Assembly (NCBI RefSeq): GCF_001729765.1
Contig: NZ_CP017181.1
Coordinates: forward strand, 2,604,001-2,668,000
Direction of reading: 5' to 3'
DNA length: 64,000 bases
Origin: Enterobacter kobei
GTDB lineage: Bacteria > Pseudomonadota > Gammaproteobacteria > Enterobacterales > Enterobacteriaceae
Made by a program: the position numbers and the translations under genes. This document shows, piece by piece, positions 55,371 through 64,000 of the stretch. The notes under the pieces were generated by a model. It saw only the letters and a list, made by a program, of their open reading frames with translations. It had not been told where the DNA came from and ran no database searches. Within the stretch, counting starts at the first letter, position 1; each line of letters begins with the position of its first letter.

Positions 55371-57002
55371 TTAATGCTTGATAATATAAAGATTCTTAAC
55401 GGAAATATTATCCAACGGGTCTTTACCGGTATAACCCCCTACCCACGGTTTCACCAGACGGGCGTTAACGTAGTAGTAAACCGGTACGATTGCAGAGTCT
55501 TTATCGAGCTGCTCTTCAGATTTCGCGTACAATTCTGCGCGTTGCGCATCGTCAGACACTTTCAGCGTATCAGCGATGATCTTGTCGAACGCCGGGCTCT
55601 TATAGTGCGCAGTGTTGTTTGAACTGTCGCTGAGCATCGTGTTCAGGAAGGAGGTCGGTTCGTTATAGTCCGCACACCAGCCTGCACGCGCCACGTCGAA
55701 GGTTCCCTGATGACGCGTATCGAGGAAGGTTTTCCACTCCTGGTTTTCCAGCTTAACGTTGACGCCCAGGTTTTTCTTCCAGATAGACGCGACGGCGATA
55801 GCCAGTTTTTTATGCAGATCTGACGTGTTGTACAGCAGGTTAAACGTTAATGGCTTATCGGCAGTGTAGCCCGCTTCAGCCAGCAGCTTTTTCGCTTCTT
55901 CGTTACGTTTTTCCTGTGACCACTTGAACCATTCAGGCTCAACCAGTTTCATTCCATCGGTATAAGGAGGGGTGTAGCTATACGCCGGGAGATCGCCCTG
56001 GTTTTTCACTTTGTTCACGATAATATCGCGATCCAGTGCCAGCTTCAGCGCAGTACGAACGCGTACGTCGGTGAACGGTGCTTTCTGGTTGTTGATTTCG
56101 TAGTAATAGGTGCACAGGTATGGGTCGACGTGAACTTCTTTCGGGATCTCTTTTTTCAGCTTCTGGAACAGTTCAATCGGCATGTTGTTATAGGTCATGT
56201 CGATTTCACCGCTACGGTAGCGGTTAACATCCGTTACTTCAGAAGAGATTGGCAGGTAGGTGACCTGATTAATCACGGTCTTCGCGTTATCCCAGTATTG
56301 CGGGTTACGCTCCAGGACCATACGTTCGTTGACCACCCAGTCTTTCAGCTTATAGGCACCGTTGGTCACGATATTGGCAGGTTGCGTCCATTTTTCACCA
56401 AATTTTTCCACAGCGGATTTTGGTACCGGGGAAACGGATGGGTGAACCAGCAACTTATAGAAGTACGGAACAGGTTCGCTCAACGTCACTTCAAAGGTAT
56501 TGGCATCGATCGCTTTCACGCCCAGGTCGGTGACCGGCTTTTTACCGGCGATGATGTCATCGATATTGGCGATGTGGCCATATTGCAGATAGCTCGCATA
56601 CGGAGAGGCGGTATTTGGATTCGCCAGGCGCTGCCAGCTATACACGAAATCTTCGGCGGTAACCGGCGTACCGTCGGACCATTTGGCATCTTTACGCAGA
56701 TGGAAGGTCCAGACTTTAAAATCTTTATTTTCCCACTTTTCTGCCACACCCGGTGCCGGGTGGCCGTCAACGTCAGTCACCAGTAGACCTTCGAACAGGT
56801 CACGGTTAACGTTTGACTCAGGAACACCTTCAATTTTGTGCGGGTCAAGAGACTGAACTTCCGCACCGTTGTTACGCACCAGCGTCTGTTTTTCCGCCAG
56901 TTGTACTCCTGCAGGAACGTCCGCAGCCATTGCAGCATTGCCCGCGATTAGCGCAGTTAAAATCCCCGCCGCTACCAGATTTTTTTTTGTGATGATGGAC
57001 AT
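55371..57002 (-). CDS. oppA: OppA, periplasmic oligopeptide-binding protein
   Basis: The 543-aa binding protein (SBP family 5) has a signal peptide (MSIITKKNLVAAGILTALIAGNAAMA) and the family signature VAEKWENKDFKVWTFHLRKDAKWSDGTPVTAEDFVYSWQRL. It delivers peptides of 2-5 residues to OppBCDF. A gap of 83 bases separates it from oppB, where a weak attenuating structure often lowers downstream expression. The leader carries a GcvB small-RNA target. Confidence 0.96.
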   Translation of the reverse strand: MSIITKKNLVAAGILTALIAGNAAMAADVPAGVQLAEKQTLVRNNGAEVQSLDPHKIEGVPESNVNRDLFEGLLVTDVDGHPAPGVAEKWENKDFKVWTFHLRKDAKWSDGTPVTAEDFVYSWQRLANPNTASPYASYLQYGHIANIDDIIAGKKPVTDLGVKAIDANTFEVTLSEPVPYFYKLLVHPSVSPVPKSAVEKFGEKWTQPANIVTNGAYKLKDWVVNERMVLERNPQYWDNAKTVINQVTYLPISSEVTDVNRYRSGEIDMTYNNMPIELFQKLKKEIPKEVHVDPYLCTYYYEINNQKAPFTDVRVRTALKLALDRDIIVNKVKNQGDLPAYSYTPPYTDGMKLVEPEWFKWSQEKRNEEAKKLLAEAGYTADKPLTFNLLYNTSDLHKKLAIAVASIWKKNLGVNVKLENQEWKTFLDTRHQGTFDVARAGWCADYNEPTSFLNTMLSDSSNNTAHYKSPAFDKIIADTLKVSDDAQRAELYAKSEEQLDKDSAIVPVYYYVNARLVKPWVGGYTGKDPLDNISVKNLYIIKH

Positions 57003-57015
57003 TGTGTTGGTACTC
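57000..57015 (-). promoter_or_regulatory. GcvB small-RNA target at the oppA start
   Basis: The minus strand reads AGTACCAACACAATG across the oppA start codon. ACCAACACAA is complementary to the G/U-rich seed of GcvB, which represses oppA translation in E. coli and Salmonella. GcvB itself is not in this window. Confidence 0.6.
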
Positions 57016-57736
57016 CACTCATTATAATTACTGGCTTTCGCCAGCTGTCTATTCCCCTGTTGGGGCCTGTACAGCGCAGGAGTTTTTTTTGCTGCTGTCA
57101 GGTTCTTCTTTTACTACTTGCTATCACCGACTTTTTTATTACTGACTGCTCGTATGGCCGTCTTGCGTCGATTCTTCACAGGCCTCCCCTGTTTGAGACC
57201 TGAGCTGGATATCTGAGAAGAGAGCTATATGAAAATAATTCTCATCTGATTGTTTTATGCTGCAAAATAATAGGCCGGAAAGTATCAAATGGCGTAAACG
57301 CGCGCCAATACATTTTGCAAATTTGTTAAGCAATTCTCTTTTACGAAGTACGTCGTATCGTTGGGGGCAGTCCTGCCAGACATCGAAATCCGGTAAAAAC
57401 ACCGGTTATTCAATAAGGTAGAGAAAACTTCCTCTACTCGCGCGTCGCTGCGCTACTTTTGAGTGATTTTGTACAAAAATTTAACAACTGATCATTATTT
57501 AGCACATTCCTCTAAGGGAAAGTTGAAATTACTAATAACATTTCGGTTATCTCTCAGCAAGCCCCAGAGTATCGTGTGAGTAAAATAACAGAGCGTTCGA
57601 AGATTTTCTGTGCAGGCGGGATTGTGCGAAATTCATAACTCTTTGAAATAAAAGAAATGAACATTATTAGTAGAATTTATTATGATATGTGAGCATTTCA
57701 ACTTTAGTTATATGATTTGCTGATATTCACGTAAAA
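57003..57736 (-). promoter_or_regulatory. Long oppA leader and promoter region
   Basis: This 734-base AT-rich stretch has no supported gene. It contains the oppA promoter(s) and a long leader. An 87-codon frame at 57139-57402 is not supported. No further motif was assigned, apart from the GcvB target at the start codon. Confidence 0.5.
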
Positions 57737-57765
57737 AAAACGGAGCCGTAGCTCCGTTCTTTCAT
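57737..57765 (-). terminator. Terminator after ychE
   Basis: AACGGAGC-CGTA-GCTCCGTT with T tract TTTTTTT on the minus strand, 9 bases after the ychE stop. Confidence 0.8.
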
Positions 57766-57773
57766 TCGAAATA

Positions 57774-58421
57774 TTAGTGTAACAAGCCGGGGAAAATGCT
57801 TTTAATACCGGTGACAATGAATTCGATCCCTAACGCCATCAACAACAACCCCATGATACGGGTGATGACGTTAATCCCCGTCTGTCCCAACAGGCGTACC
57901 AGCCATGGCGCCATGCGGAATACACCCCAACAGCAGAGCGCGAAAAGCGCAATGGCGACAGAAAAGCCAATCAGGTGCATGAGGCTATGGTAACGCGTGC
58001 CCCAGACAATGGTTGAACTGATGGCACCGGGACCGGCCATGAGCGGTAAAGCCAGTGGCACCACGCCGATACTTTCGCGTATCGCGGTTTCTGACTTCTC
58101 CTGCTTGTTCTGTTTATCCTCGCCCAGCTTACCGCTGATCATCGACATGGCGATGGTCACCACCAGGATCCCACCCGCAATGCGGAAGGAGTCGATGGAG
58201 ATACCGAAGACCTGGAGAATGGCATCCCCCAGGAAAAGCGAGGTGAGCAAGATGATCGCCACAGACAGGTTAGCGGTGAGATTGGTTTTGTTCCGGGCCG
58301 CCGCCGTCTGGTAACTGGTCATACTAATAAAGACAGGAATGATACCCACCGGGTTAACCAGGGCAAACAAACCGATAAAAAATTTGAAATACGTTGGAAA
58401 ATCAAAGAGCGTTTGGATCAC
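57774..58421 (-). CDS. ychE: YchE, MarC-family inner-membrane protein
   Basis: The 215-aa protein has six membrane segments and the MarC/NAAT pattern (LFALVNPVGIIPVFISMTSYQTAAARNKTNLTANLSVAIILL; LALPLMAGPGAISSTIVWG). Once annotated as a multiple-antibiotic-resistance protein, MarC proteins have no proven function; some members transport neutral amino acids. It is divergent from adhE, as in E. coli. Confidence 0.93.
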   Translation of the reverse strand: MIQTLFDFPTYFKFFIGLFALVNPVGIIPVFISMTSYQTAAARNKTNLTANLSVAIILLTSLFLGDAILQVFGISIDSFRIAGGILVVTIAMSMISGKLGEDKQNKQEKSETAIRESIGVVPLALPLMAGPGAISSTIVWGTRYHSLMHLIGFSVAIALFALCCWGVFRMAPWLVRLLGQTGINVITRIMGLLLMALGIEFIVTGIKSIFPGLLH

Positions 58422-58902
58422 GTTTTGCTCCGCCTTTGCACATGCCCGGGACTGACAACGTTGTCATGAAAAATCGCGCTGAAGATACGCTTTTTATTAG
58501 CATACTTCACCAGAAATCTGTGCCAAAACGTTAGCATTTCAGAATGTTAAACATATGTTGAATCATTGATGCCACCACTTCCAATAGTTACTTAATTAAT
58601 TAACAGTGGAAAAATATCCATGAAATAACCCTGCTGAAAGGTATCAGCTTGGGGAGAAATTGACGCAGATCATGATTTCCGTACTCAGAAGTGAGTAATC
58701 TTGATTACGCCCCCCAGGAAGGTCACCTGTCAAAAAGGGATGATGCTAAGGTAAGGCTCTTTTAGTAAATTAGTGTGCTGGAGCATAAAGTAACCCATTG
58801 TTTTACTTTATGTAACGCAAGTCGTATTGGCACTGTCTATACTGTCTGACGTATCGAGCGCTGGTTTACTAAAAGAGTTTAAAACATTATCAGGAGAGCA
58901 TT
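58422..58902 (+). promoter_or_regulatory. adhE promoter and long leader with paired repeats
   Basis: This 481-base stretch between divergent ychE and adhE holds no gene. Two nested perfect inverted repeats are seen: CTCTTTTAGTAAA (58757-58769) with TTTACTAAAAGAG (58865-58877), and CATAAAGTAA (58784-58793) with TTACTTTATG (58803-58812). The outer pair ends 25 bases before the adhE ATG and could fold the leader so that ribosome access is restricted. E. coli adhE mRNA is known to need RNase III to free its ribosome site. Confidence 0.6.
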
Positions 58903-61581
58903 ATGGCTGTTACTAATATCGCTGAACTGAACGCCCTCGTCGAGCGCGTTAAAAAAGCCCAGCGTGAATATGCCAATTTCACCCAAGAACAGGTTGATAA
59001 AATCTTCCGCGCTGCCGCTCTGGCTGCTGCAGATGCTCGAATCCCTCTCGCTAAAATGGCCGTTGCCGAATCTGGCATGGGTATCGTTGAAGATAAAGTG
59101 ATCAAAAACCACTTTGCTTCAGAGTATATCTACAACGCCTATAAAGATGAGAAAACCTGTGGCGTGCTGTCTGAAGACGACACCTTCGGCACGATCACCA
59201 TCGCTGAACCTATCGGTATTATCTGCGGTATTGTTCCAACGACTAACCCAACTTCAACGGCTATCTTCAAATCTCTGATCAGCCTGAAGACGCGTAACGC
59301 AATTATCTTCTCTCCACATCCACGTGCAAAAGATGCGACCAACAAGGCAGCAGATATCGTTCTGCAGGCTGCGATTGCCGCAGGCGCACCAAAAGATCTG
59401 ATTGGCTGGATCGACCAACCTTCCGTTGAGCTGTCCAACGCACTGATGCACCATCCTGACATTAACCTGATCCTGGCGACCGGTGGTCCTGGCATGGTTA
59501 AAGCTGCATACAGCTCCGGTAAACCTGCCATCGGTGTTGGCGCGGGTAACACCCCTGTTGTTATCGACGAAACTGCTGATATCAAACGTGCCGTTGCTTC
59601 TGTACTGATGTCTAAAACCTTCGATAACGGCGTTATCTGTGCATCTGAACAGTCTGTTGTTGTGGTTGATTCCGTATACGACGCTGTACGCGAGCGTTTC
59701 GCCAGCCACGGCGGCTACCTGCTGCAGGGTAAAGAGCTGAAAGCGGTTCAGGACATCATTCTGAAAAATGGCGCACTGAACGCCGCTATCGTAGGTCAAC
59801 CCGCCTATAAAATTGCTGAACTCGCAGGCTTTACCGTTCCGGCAACCACCAAGATCCTGATCGGTGAAGTAAAAGTTGTCGACGAAAGCGAGCCGTTTGC
59901 TCACGAAAAACTGTCTCCTACGCTTGCCATGTACCGTGCGAAAGATTTCGAAGACGCGGTAGAGAAAGCCGAGAAACTGGTTGCCATGGGCGGTATCGGT
60001 CACACCTCTTGCCTGTACACCGACCAGGACAACCAGCCTGAGCGTGTTGCTCACTTCGGTCAGATGATGAAAACTGCCCGTATCCTGATTAACACCCCTG
60101 CTTCTCAGGGTGGTATCGGTGACCTGTACAACTTCAAACTCGCACCTTCCCTGACTCTGGGTTGTGGTTCCTGGGGTGGTAACTCCATCTCTGAAAACGT
60201 TGGTCCGAAACATCTGATCAACAAGAAAACCGTTGCTAAGCGAGCTGAAAACATGTTGTGGCACAAACTTCCGAAATCTATCTACTTCCGCCGTGGCTCT
60301 CTGCCAATCGCGCTGGATGAAGTGATTACTGATGGCCACAAGCGTGCGCTCATCGTGACTGACCGTTTCCTGTTCAACAACGGCTACGCTGACCAGATCA
60401 CCTCTGTTCTGAAAGCGTCTGGCGTTGAAACTGAAGTGTTCTTTGAAGTTGAAGCTGACCCAACACTGAGCGTGGTGCGTAAAGGTGCTGAACTGGCGAA
60501 CTCCTTCAAACCAGATGTGATTATCGCTCTGGGTGGTGGTTCCCCAATGGATGCCGCGAAAATTATGTGGGTTATGTACGAACATCCAGAAACCCACTTC
60601 GAAGAACTGGCGCTGCGCTTTATGGACATCCGTAAACGTATCTACAAGTTCCCGAAAATGGGCGTGAAAGCGAAAATGATCGCCGTCACCACCACTTCCG
60701 GTACGGGTTCAGAAGTTACGCCATTTGCAGTAGTAACTGACGATGCAACCGGTCAGAAATACCCACTGGCTGACTACGCCCTGACCCCAGATATGGCTAT
60801 CGTTGATGCCAACCTGGTTATGGAAATGCCGAAATCACTGTGTGCCTTCGGTGGTCTGGATGCCGTGACTCACGCTCTGGAAGCTTACGTTTCTGTTCTG
60901 GCATCTGAGTTCTCTGACGGTCAGGCTCTGCAGGCACTGAAACTGCTGAAAGAAAACCTGCCAGCGTCTTACAACGAAGGTTCTAAGAACCCTGTAGCGC
61001 GCGAACGTGTCCACAGTGCAGCCACTATCGCCGGTATCGCGTTTGCGAACGCCTTCCTGGGTGTTTGCCACTCTATGGCGCACAAACTGGGTTCACAGTT
61101 CCACATTCCTCACGGTCTGGCGAACGCCCTGTTGATCAGCAACGTTATCCGTTATAACGCCAACGACAACCCAACCAAGCAGACGGCTTTCAGCCAGTAC
61201 GACCGTCCGCAAGCGCGCCGTCGTTATGCTGAAATCGCTGACCACCTTGGTCTGAGCGCACCGGGCGACCGCACTGCTGCGAAGATTGAGAAACTGCTGG
61301 CATGGCTGGAAAGCCTGAAAGCTGAACTGGGTATTCCTAAATCTATCCGTGAAGCAGGCGTTCAGGAAGCTGACTTCCTCGCTCACGTAGACAAGCTGTC
61401 TGAAGATGCATTCGATGACCAGTGTACTGGTGCTAACCCGCGCTACCCACTGATCTCCGAGCTGAAACAGATTCTGCTGGATACCTACTACGGTCGTGAG
61501 TTCAAAGAAGGTGACGTTGCTGCTGTGAAAACAGAAGCACCTGTCATTAAAGCTGACAAGAAAGCGAAGAAAAGCGCTTAA
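58903..61581 (+). CDS. adhE: AdhE, bifunctional acetaldehyde-CoA/alcohol dehydrogenase
   Basis: The 892-aa fermentation enzyme converts acetyl-CoA to acetaldehyde and then ethanol, using NADH. The N-terminal aldehyde dehydrogenase half (1-440) has the active Cys in GVICASEQSVVV (about 246). The C-terminal iron-dependent alcohol dehydrogenase half (450-870) has GGGSPMDAAKIMW for NAD binding and HSMAHKLGSQFHIPHGLAN with iron-ligand histidines. Enzymes of this kind polymerise into spirosomes. Codon use is that of a highly expressed gene. The ribosome site AGGAGAGC precedes ATG 58903. Confidence 0.97.
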   Translation: MAVTNIAELNALVERVKKAQREYANFTQEQVDKIFRAAALAAADARIPLAKMAVAESGMGIVEDKVIKNHFASEYIYNAYKDEKTCGVLSEDDTFGTITIAEPIGIICGIVPTTNPTSTAIFKSLISLKTRNAIIFSPHPRAKDATNKAADIVLQAAIAAGAPKDLIGWIDQPSVELSNALMHHPDINLILATGGPGMVKAAYSSGKPAIGVGAGNTPVVIDETADIKRAVASVLMSKTFDNGVICASEQSVVVVDSVYDAVRERFASHGGYLLQGKELKAVQDIILKNGALNAAIVGQPAYKIAELAGFTVPATTKILIGEVKVVDESEPFAHEKLSPTLAMYRAKDFEDAVEKAEKLVAMGGIGHTSCLYTDQDNQPERVAHFGQMMKTARILINTPASQGGIGDLYNFKLAPSLTLGCGSWGGNSISENVGPKHLINKKTVAKRAENMLWHKLPKSIYFRRGSLPIALDEVITDGHKRALIVTDRFLFNNGYADQITSVLKASGVETEVFFEVEADPTLSVVRKGAELANSFKPDVIIALGGGSPMDAAKIMWVMYEHPETHFEELALRFMDIRKRIYKFPKMGVKAKMIAVTTTSGTGSEVTPFAVVTDDATGQKYPLADYALTPDMAIVDANLVMEMPKSLCAFGGLDAVTHALEAYVSVLASEFSDGQALQALKLLKENLPASYNEGSKNPVARERVHSAATIAGIAFANAFLGVCHSMAHKLGSQFHIPHGLANALLISNVIRYNANDNPTKQTAFSQYDRPQARRRYAEIADHLGLSAPGDRTAAKIEKLLAWLESLKAELGIPKSIREAGVQEADFLAHVDKLSEDAFDDQCTGANPRYPLISELKQILLDTYYGREFKEGDVAAVKTEAPVIKADKKAKKSA

Positions 61582-61595
61582 CTGACAGCCTGATG

Positions 61596-61625
61596 AAAAA
61601 ACCCGCCTTCCAGGCGGGTTTTTTT
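61596..61625 (+). terminator. Terminator after adhE
   Basis: AAAAAACCCGCCT-TCC-AGGCGGGTTTTTTT is a strong stem with a long T tract, 15 bases after the stop. Confidence 0.93.
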
Positions 61626-61645
61626 ATGTCTGAATACCAAAGAGG

Positions 61646-62260
61646 TTATTTTCTGTTGTCGTGCTGAATCGCCGTCAGAGAGCCGACTGACAGCGCTTCT
61701 TTATAATGCTTACGACAGACCGAGACATAGCGTTCATTGCCGCCTATCACCACCTGCTCCCCATCTGCATAAGGTTTTCCGGCCTGATCGAGTCGAAGCA
61801 CCATGCTGGCTTTACGTCCGCAGAAGCAGATAGTTTTCAGTTCCACGAGCTTATCTGACCAGGCGAGCAGATACTGGCTCCCGGCGAACAGCTCCCCGCG
61901 AAAGTCCGTACGCAGCCCGTAGCACAGGACGGGAATATCCAGCTCATCCACCACTTCAGAGAGCGCATGAACCTGTTCACGCGTCAGGAATTGGCTCTCA
62001 TCAACCAGAACGCAATGAATAGGCTCTGACGCATGCGCAGCGCGGATGTCATTCAGCAGGTCAGATTGCGGGTTAAACAATCTGGCTGGCGAAGACAGGC
62101 CTATTCTTGAACTCACCTTTCCGGCACCGAAGCGGTCGTCGATTTCAGCGGTATAAACAACGGTACGCATCCCTCGTTCCTGGTAATTGTATGAGGATTG
62201 CAGCAGTGCGGTAGATTTGCCGGCATTCATTGCCGAATAGTAGAAATAAAGCTGTGCCAT
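61646..62260 (-). CDS. tdk: Thymidine kinase
   Basis: The 204-aa type II thymidine kinase phosphorylates thymidine with ATP in the salvage pathway. P-loop SAMNAGKST (residues 9-17), DESQF with the catalytic Glu (about 88), and zinc ligands in CFCGRKA and CRKH (about 145-190). ATG 62260 was chosen by homology ([15 protein letters not shown]). Confidence 0.95.
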   Translation of the reverse strand: MAQLYFYYSAMNAGKSTALLQSSYNYQERGMRTVVYTAEIDDRFGAGKVSSRIGLSSPARLFNPQSDLLNDIRAAHASEPIHCVLVDESQFLTREQVHALSEVVDELDIPVLCYGLRTDFRGELFAGSQYLLAWSDKLVELKTICFCGRKASMVLRLDQAGKPYADGEQVVIGGNERYVSVCRKHYKEALSVGSLTAIQHDNRK

Positions 62261-62810
62261 TGGCCGTAAAACCCTAATCAATGTGTAATATTACCGATGA
62301 TTCATTGTACCATATTTTGTCTGGTCTTCCGCGACAGGCCGCACAGAAGATGCCTTGCTGAAAGGTGTAAAACAGCTACTTCTGACGAAAATAATCCGTT
62401 AAAACAGAGAGTAAAGATAAGCTCATTTGTGAATATGTTATAGGGTGAGCCAAACATAACACTTCTTTTTATAGTGGCATCAGCGTTCATTAAAATTCAC
62501 TATTTATTAACTATTCCTGCCTTAACACCCCAGCCTGGAACTAATACAAAAGGCTGATATTTATCCGCCGAAACTATAATTCCTGCGGTAAATGTCACAA
62601 AAAAAAGATGCAATCGGCGGGGTTAAGCAGGTTAACGTGATTACAAGCGACACACAGACGACGAGGAAATTTAAGTTAGCGTAATTAATAATAGTGGCTT
62701 AATTTAGTATTTTTTGAATTCCTTACATTCCAGGCTATTGCACAACTGAATTTATGGCTCTATTATTAGGACAACAAACCACCCCCCATTATAAGTTTGA
62801 GATTACTACA
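62261..62810. promoter_or_regulatory. tdk-hns intergenic region
   Basis: These 550 AT-rich bases between divergent tdk and hns hold no supported gene. They contain the hns promoter. The high AT content and A/T tracts suit binding by H-NS itself, which represses its own gene in E. coli; specific sites cannot be assigned by eye. Confidence 0.5.
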
Positions 62811-63224
62811 ATGAGCGAAGCACTTAAAATTCTGAACAACATCCGTACTCTTCGTGCGCAGGCAAGAGAATGTACCCTTGAAACGCTCGAAGAAATGCTG
62901 GAAAAATTAGAAGTTGTAGTTAATGAACGTCGCGAAGAAGAAAGCGCTGCTGCTGCTGAAATCGAAGAGCGTACTCGTAAACTGCAGCAATATCGTGAAA
63001 TGCTGATTGCTGATGGTATCGATCCAAATGAATTGCTGAACAGCATGGCTGCAGCTAAAACCGGTACCAAAGCAAAACGCGCTGCGCGTCCAGCTAAATA
63101 TAGCTACGTTGATGAGAACGGCGAAACTAAAACCTGGACTGGCCAGGGCCGCACTCCTGCTGTAATCAAGAAAGCTATGGATGAGCAAGGTAAACAGCTG
63201 GATGACTTCCTGATCAAGGATTAA
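62811..63224 (+). CDS. hns: H-NS nucleoid protein
   Basis: The 137-aa protein silences AT-rich DNA by forming filaments. The N-terminal oligomerisation region (about 1-80) is coiled coil; the C-terminal DNA-binding domain contains [16 protein letters not shown] with the AT-hook-like QGR motif (about 112-114). Length and sequence match E. coli H-NS. ATG 62811 was chosen over an earlier frame start. The AT-rich accessory genes in this window are natural targets. Confidence 0.97.
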   Translation: MSEALKILNNIRTLRAQARECTLETLEEMLEKLEVVVNERREEESAAAAEIEERTRKLQQYREMLIADGIDPNELLNSMAAAKTGTKAKRAARPAKYSYVDENGETKTWTGQGRTPAVIKKAMDEQGKQLDDFLIKD

Positions 63225-63240
63225 TCACGCCGAATTCAGA

Positions 63241-63269
63241 AAAATCCCGCTTCTGGCGGGATTTTTTTT
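63241..63269 (+). terminator. Terminator after hns
   Basis: AAAATCCCGC-TTCTG-GCGGGATTTTTTTT, a strong hairpin with eight T bases. Confidence 0.92.
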
Positions 63270-63372
63270 GGCCGCAATTTATTGCAAACATCCTCTTACA
63301 CAACGTCATAAAGCGTTATTCATCGATATAGCTATGCTTACAATCAGGCACCCCGGGGCGTTTTATGGGCAT

Positions 63373-63404
63373 AAAAAAACCGGTGGGCAACGCCACACCG
63401 GTTT
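63373..63404 (-). terminator. Terminator after galU
   Basis: On the minus strand AAACCGGTG and CACCGGTTT pair around TGGCGTTGC, followed by seven T bases, 20 bases after the galU stop. Confidence 0.9.
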
Positions 63405-63424
63405 CAGACATTTACACCGGGGGG

Positions 63425-64000
63425 TTATTTCTTAATACCCATACTCTCATTGAGCCAGGCTTTAAATTCTTCACCCAGTGAATTGTGGCGAATGCCATAT
63501 TCAACGAAAGCCTGCATATAACCGAGCTTATTACCGCAGTCATGGCTCTTACCTTTCATATGGTAAGCCTCAACGGTCTCTTTCTCGATCAGCATATCGA
63601 TAGCATCCGTCAGCTGGATTTCATCCCCTGCGCCTGGAGGCGTTTTCGCCAGCAGAGGCCAGATTTCAGCACTCAGGACATAGCGACCCACAACCGCCAG
63701 ATTAGAAGGCGCTACGTCGGCTTTAGGCTTCTCTACAACGCCAACCATAGGTACGCTTTCGCCGGGTTCAAGGTTAACGCCTTTGCAGTCAACCACGCCG
63801 TAAGCCGTCACGTCATCAACAGGCTCAACCATGATCTGGCTGCTACCCGTTTCATCGAAACGCTTGATCATCTCTGCCAGGTTGTCCTGGGAAAGATCGG
63901 ATTCGTATTCATCCAGAATAACGTCAGGCAGAATAACCGCTACCGGCTCATCACCGACAACCGGGTGTGCACACATCACCGCGTGACCCAGGCCTTTAGC
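63425..64000 (-). CDS. galU: GalU, UTP-glucose-1-phosphate uridylyltransferase (partial, runs off the right edge)
   Basis: The last 192 residues of GalU are present and the gene continues past the window. GalU makes UDP-glucose for LPS core, trehalose, colanic acid and galactose use. Visible blocks are [74 protein letters not shown] and [20 protein letters not shown], all typical of the enzyme. It converges on hns. Confidence 0.96.
   Translation of the reverse strand, partial: AKGLGHAVMCAHPVVGDEPVAVILPDVILDEYESDLSQDNLAEMIKRFDETGSSQIMVEPVDDVTAYGVVDCKGVNLEPGESVPMVGVVEKPKADVAPSNLAVVGRYVLSAEIWPLLAKTPPGAGDEIQLTDAIDMLIEKETVEAYHMKGKSHDCGNKLGYMQAFVEYGIRHNSLGEEFKAWLNESMGIKK

Noticed and set aside
57139..57402. 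87-aa open frame upstream of oppA on the minus strand
   Set aside because: Lies in the long oppA leader, has no family features, and the translation looks random; the corresponding region in relatives is untranslated leader.
59254..60597. 447-aa open frame opposite adhE
   Set aside because: Antisense shadow of a highly biased coding sequence; no domain and no ribosome site of note.

Overview
The window is chromosomal DNA of an enterobacterium. The backbone follows the E. coli 28-minute neighbourhood gene by gene: ompW, yciC-yciB-yciA, tonB/yciI, yciY, cls-yciU, a potassium channel gene, oppFDCBA, ychE, adhE, tdk, hns, galU. yedEF beside ompW, leuE beside yciI and a short kch-like channel differ from E. 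coli K-12. Together with the ISKpn26-like copies they suggest Enterobacter (cloacae complex) or a near relative. That genus call is inference.

Layout. 1-6084: backbone (yedE-yedF, a small exported protein, ompW, a cysteine-cluster protein, yciCBA, tonB). 6085-15008: an island of about 8.9 kb integrated in the start of tonB. It carries a 523-aa large serine recombinase, a PH-domain membrane protein, a small serine resolvase, a chagasin-type peptidase inhibitor, and a run of small unknown genes, two of them broken by an ISKpn26-like IS5-family element and an IS1. An 11-bp direct repeat marks both ends. The native tonB promoter and first codons are stranded 8.9 kb away at 15006-15085. tonB now begins behind island DNA that supplies a possible 12-residue extension and a Fur-box-like site. 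15231-15527: yciI.

15535-47610: a nearly complete P2-family prophage bounded by a 17-bp repeat that is the shared terminator of yciI and leuE. It has the tail, lysis, head, cos, replication, Cox/C switch and integrase genes in P2 order. Only a lysA homologue is not seen. Three accessory genes sit at places where P2-like phages usually vary: a 713-aa CHAT-protease gene next to ogr (broken by a second ISKpn26-like copy), a DUF2971 gene between V and S, and an unknown 185-aa gene between cos and gene A.

47622-64000: backbone again (leuE, yciY, cls, yciU, the channel gene, opp operon, ychE, adhE, tdk, hns, and galU running off the right edge). No tRNA, rRNA or CRISPR array was recognised.

The main point of interest is the tonB junction. 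A site-specific element has taken over the 5' end of the gene that energises all TonB-dependent iron uptake, and appears to have brought its own iron-regulation site. The disrupted prophage CHAT gene and the unnamed island cargo are the other candidates for undescribed biology.
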